Below are positions 62,780 to 64,000 of a stretch of 64,000 nt of DNA, in pieces. The DNA is from Macrothele yani (lineage: Eukaryota; Arthropoda; Arachnida; Araneae; Macrothelidae): positions 105,164,021 to 105,228,020 of the forward strand of contig CM076991.1 in NCBI GenBank assembly GCA_039090855.1. The letters run 5' to 3'. How positions within the stretch are numbered: position 1 is the first letter of the stretch; the number at the start of each line of letters is the position of its first letter. Position numbers and translations under genes: made by a program. The notes below the pieces were generated by a model, which had not been told where the DNA came from, did not search any database, and saw only the letters and a program-made list of their open reading frames with translations.

Positions 62780-64000
62780 CTCTTAGATTTTGTCTTGACT
62801 TATAGTACGTCACAATTTCTTCAATGTGTATTTTTGACGAGAGTGTGATGAAAATTTCGTTAAAGAGGAATTTTCGTTACACCGGATTTCACTCAACTGT
62901 ACATACTGTGGTCACTGTTCCAGTCTACTGACCGAAATTGTTCTTTCTTCTGTTATCTTAAGGTATCGTTTCTTTATCACAGCTATATTTCACTAAAAAA
63001 ATGTTATAGCTGTGTCGTACAAATAAACGAATCATCCCTATAGAACGAAGGCAACTGGGTGCCTGAAGCACTTTTTTACAGTATCTCTATTCATTTACTT
63101 ACAGAACCATCTATTATGGAATGTACTTGGGCCATGAGCTTCGGGTGAATACACGATAGTTTGATTCATGTTCCTCCTGTAAAATTTCCATGAGTTAATT
63201 CACTTAGGCGGCGTGGAGGATTTTTAACAATAATGTCAAAGGATTGGCGAGCAACCCTTCCTCCCATATCGGATCACTGGCTCATTTCGGTCAAAGGATT
63301 ACGCACAAAATAGGCGTTTGGGGGAAAGGGTAAGGGACCGAGTTTCAGTGCGAAGAACAGTCAATCTATTTCGGGTATGTACACGACCTTATGCTAATAT
63401 CATTTATTGATTAGAGAGTAGATGCATTCCCACTGCGCTTCGATTAGCCGTTGATGACTGTGTTAAGCATCACCTGTGACTCACGTGACAGATTGCTCAT
63501 TTCACCATGGAGATGTTCCCTCTCTTTTCCTCCCCCTCCCTCTCTCTCTCTCTCTCTCTCTCCTTTTTTGTCCTTTTAATCCATCTTCCACCCCTGTCAC
63601 TTAGCAAGTGAAGAGGAAGTTGTTTCCGGTAAAAAAAAAAAAAAAAAATCAACGGATTGGGGGGGACCGGGTCCTGAACTTTACAACAGATGGTTTTGAG
63701 CCAAAAACCTCATTTTAATTTTTTATACACCGCGAGCAATCCGTTTGCAGGTCGTTGATAGGATGCATGTCGAGAGAAGGTTGGTCTATGTCTTCTAGAT
63801 ATGCACCACTGAACAAGGGGGTTACTCTTGGACAACCCGCGCGTTTATCGCAGCGCAGGGAAGTGTTCTTCGGTTGTCCCCCAAATAATTGATGGATTAA
63901 AGAGGCTGCGTTTTCCCTAAGGAAAGGGTTCCGAAATACGGAAACGAGATGCAGAAAAACGGCGTCGAGAAATGAGCTTCCAAATATTGTCTTCTTGGTC
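62780..64000. other. Unassigned sequence with CT and A runs
   Basis: A (CT)n microsatellite lies at about 63538-63562 and an A18 run near 63631. No reading frame, SINE or transposon end is recognised in the remaining sequence to the window edge. Confidence 0.5.

Overview
This window looks like intergenic, repeat-choked DNA from an invertebrate animal, most likely an arthropod and possibly a chelicerate. The evidence is the company of elements: many Tc1 and mariner relatives, an RTE-clade LINE, Penelope-like elements, a hAT element and several tRNA-derived SINE families. No host gene, rRNA or credible functional tRNA is visible. Almost every long reading frame belongs to a transposable element, and nearly all are broken. 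I cannot name the species.

Layout. 0-5.5 kb: SINE-1, a dead Tc1 gene, an RTE fragment abutting a Penelope-like element with inverted terminal repeats, another SINE-1, and a 1.3 kb TIR transposon of unknown class. 5.6-12 kb: SINE-2 copies (two in tandem), an RTE fragment and the first TcA element. 12.4-16.6 kb: a foldback SINE-like element, a polypurine foldback, a dead mariner and an 83-bp minisatellite. 17-22.4 kb: SINE-4, SINE-2, a satellite built from mariner 5' ends leading into a dead mariner, and a 32-bp minisatellite. 22.6-28.4 kb: a TcA element split by a LINE with a 12-bp target-site duplication (TSD), then a nearly intact Tc1. 28.5-37 kb: an RTE copy with a 5' inversion carrying a SINE-like element that itself carries a Tc1, then a TcB/TcA chimera, then a full-length RTE with an 11-bp TSD. 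38-44.6 kb: SINE-2, SINE-3 pairs, Penelope and DDE transposase fragments. 45.0-48.8 kb: a giant foldback of about 150-bp monomers, each carrying a CTCF-like core motif. 49.9-56.8 kb: a Tc1 carrying a SINE-2, a 3.2 kb TIR-like candidate, TcB and hAT. 57-61.7 kb: a Tc1 gene interrupted by a 2.55 kb foldback with a perfect 8-bp TSD and by SINE-1. 61.8-64 kb: mostly unassigned.

How the parts relate. The autonomous families (Tc1, RTE, LINE, Penelope, hAT) would have mobilised themselves and, in the case of LINEs, the SINEs. Nesting gives relative ages: for example RTE, then the foldback SINE, then Tc1 at 28-32 kb, and TcA then LINE at 22-26 kb. The most unusual structures are the two multi-kilobase foldbacks, the CTCF-like motif array, and a small foldback family that carries a tRNA-like core and has retroposon-style TSDs.

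Family names SINE-1 to SINE-4, TcA, TcB and RepF are labels for this window only.
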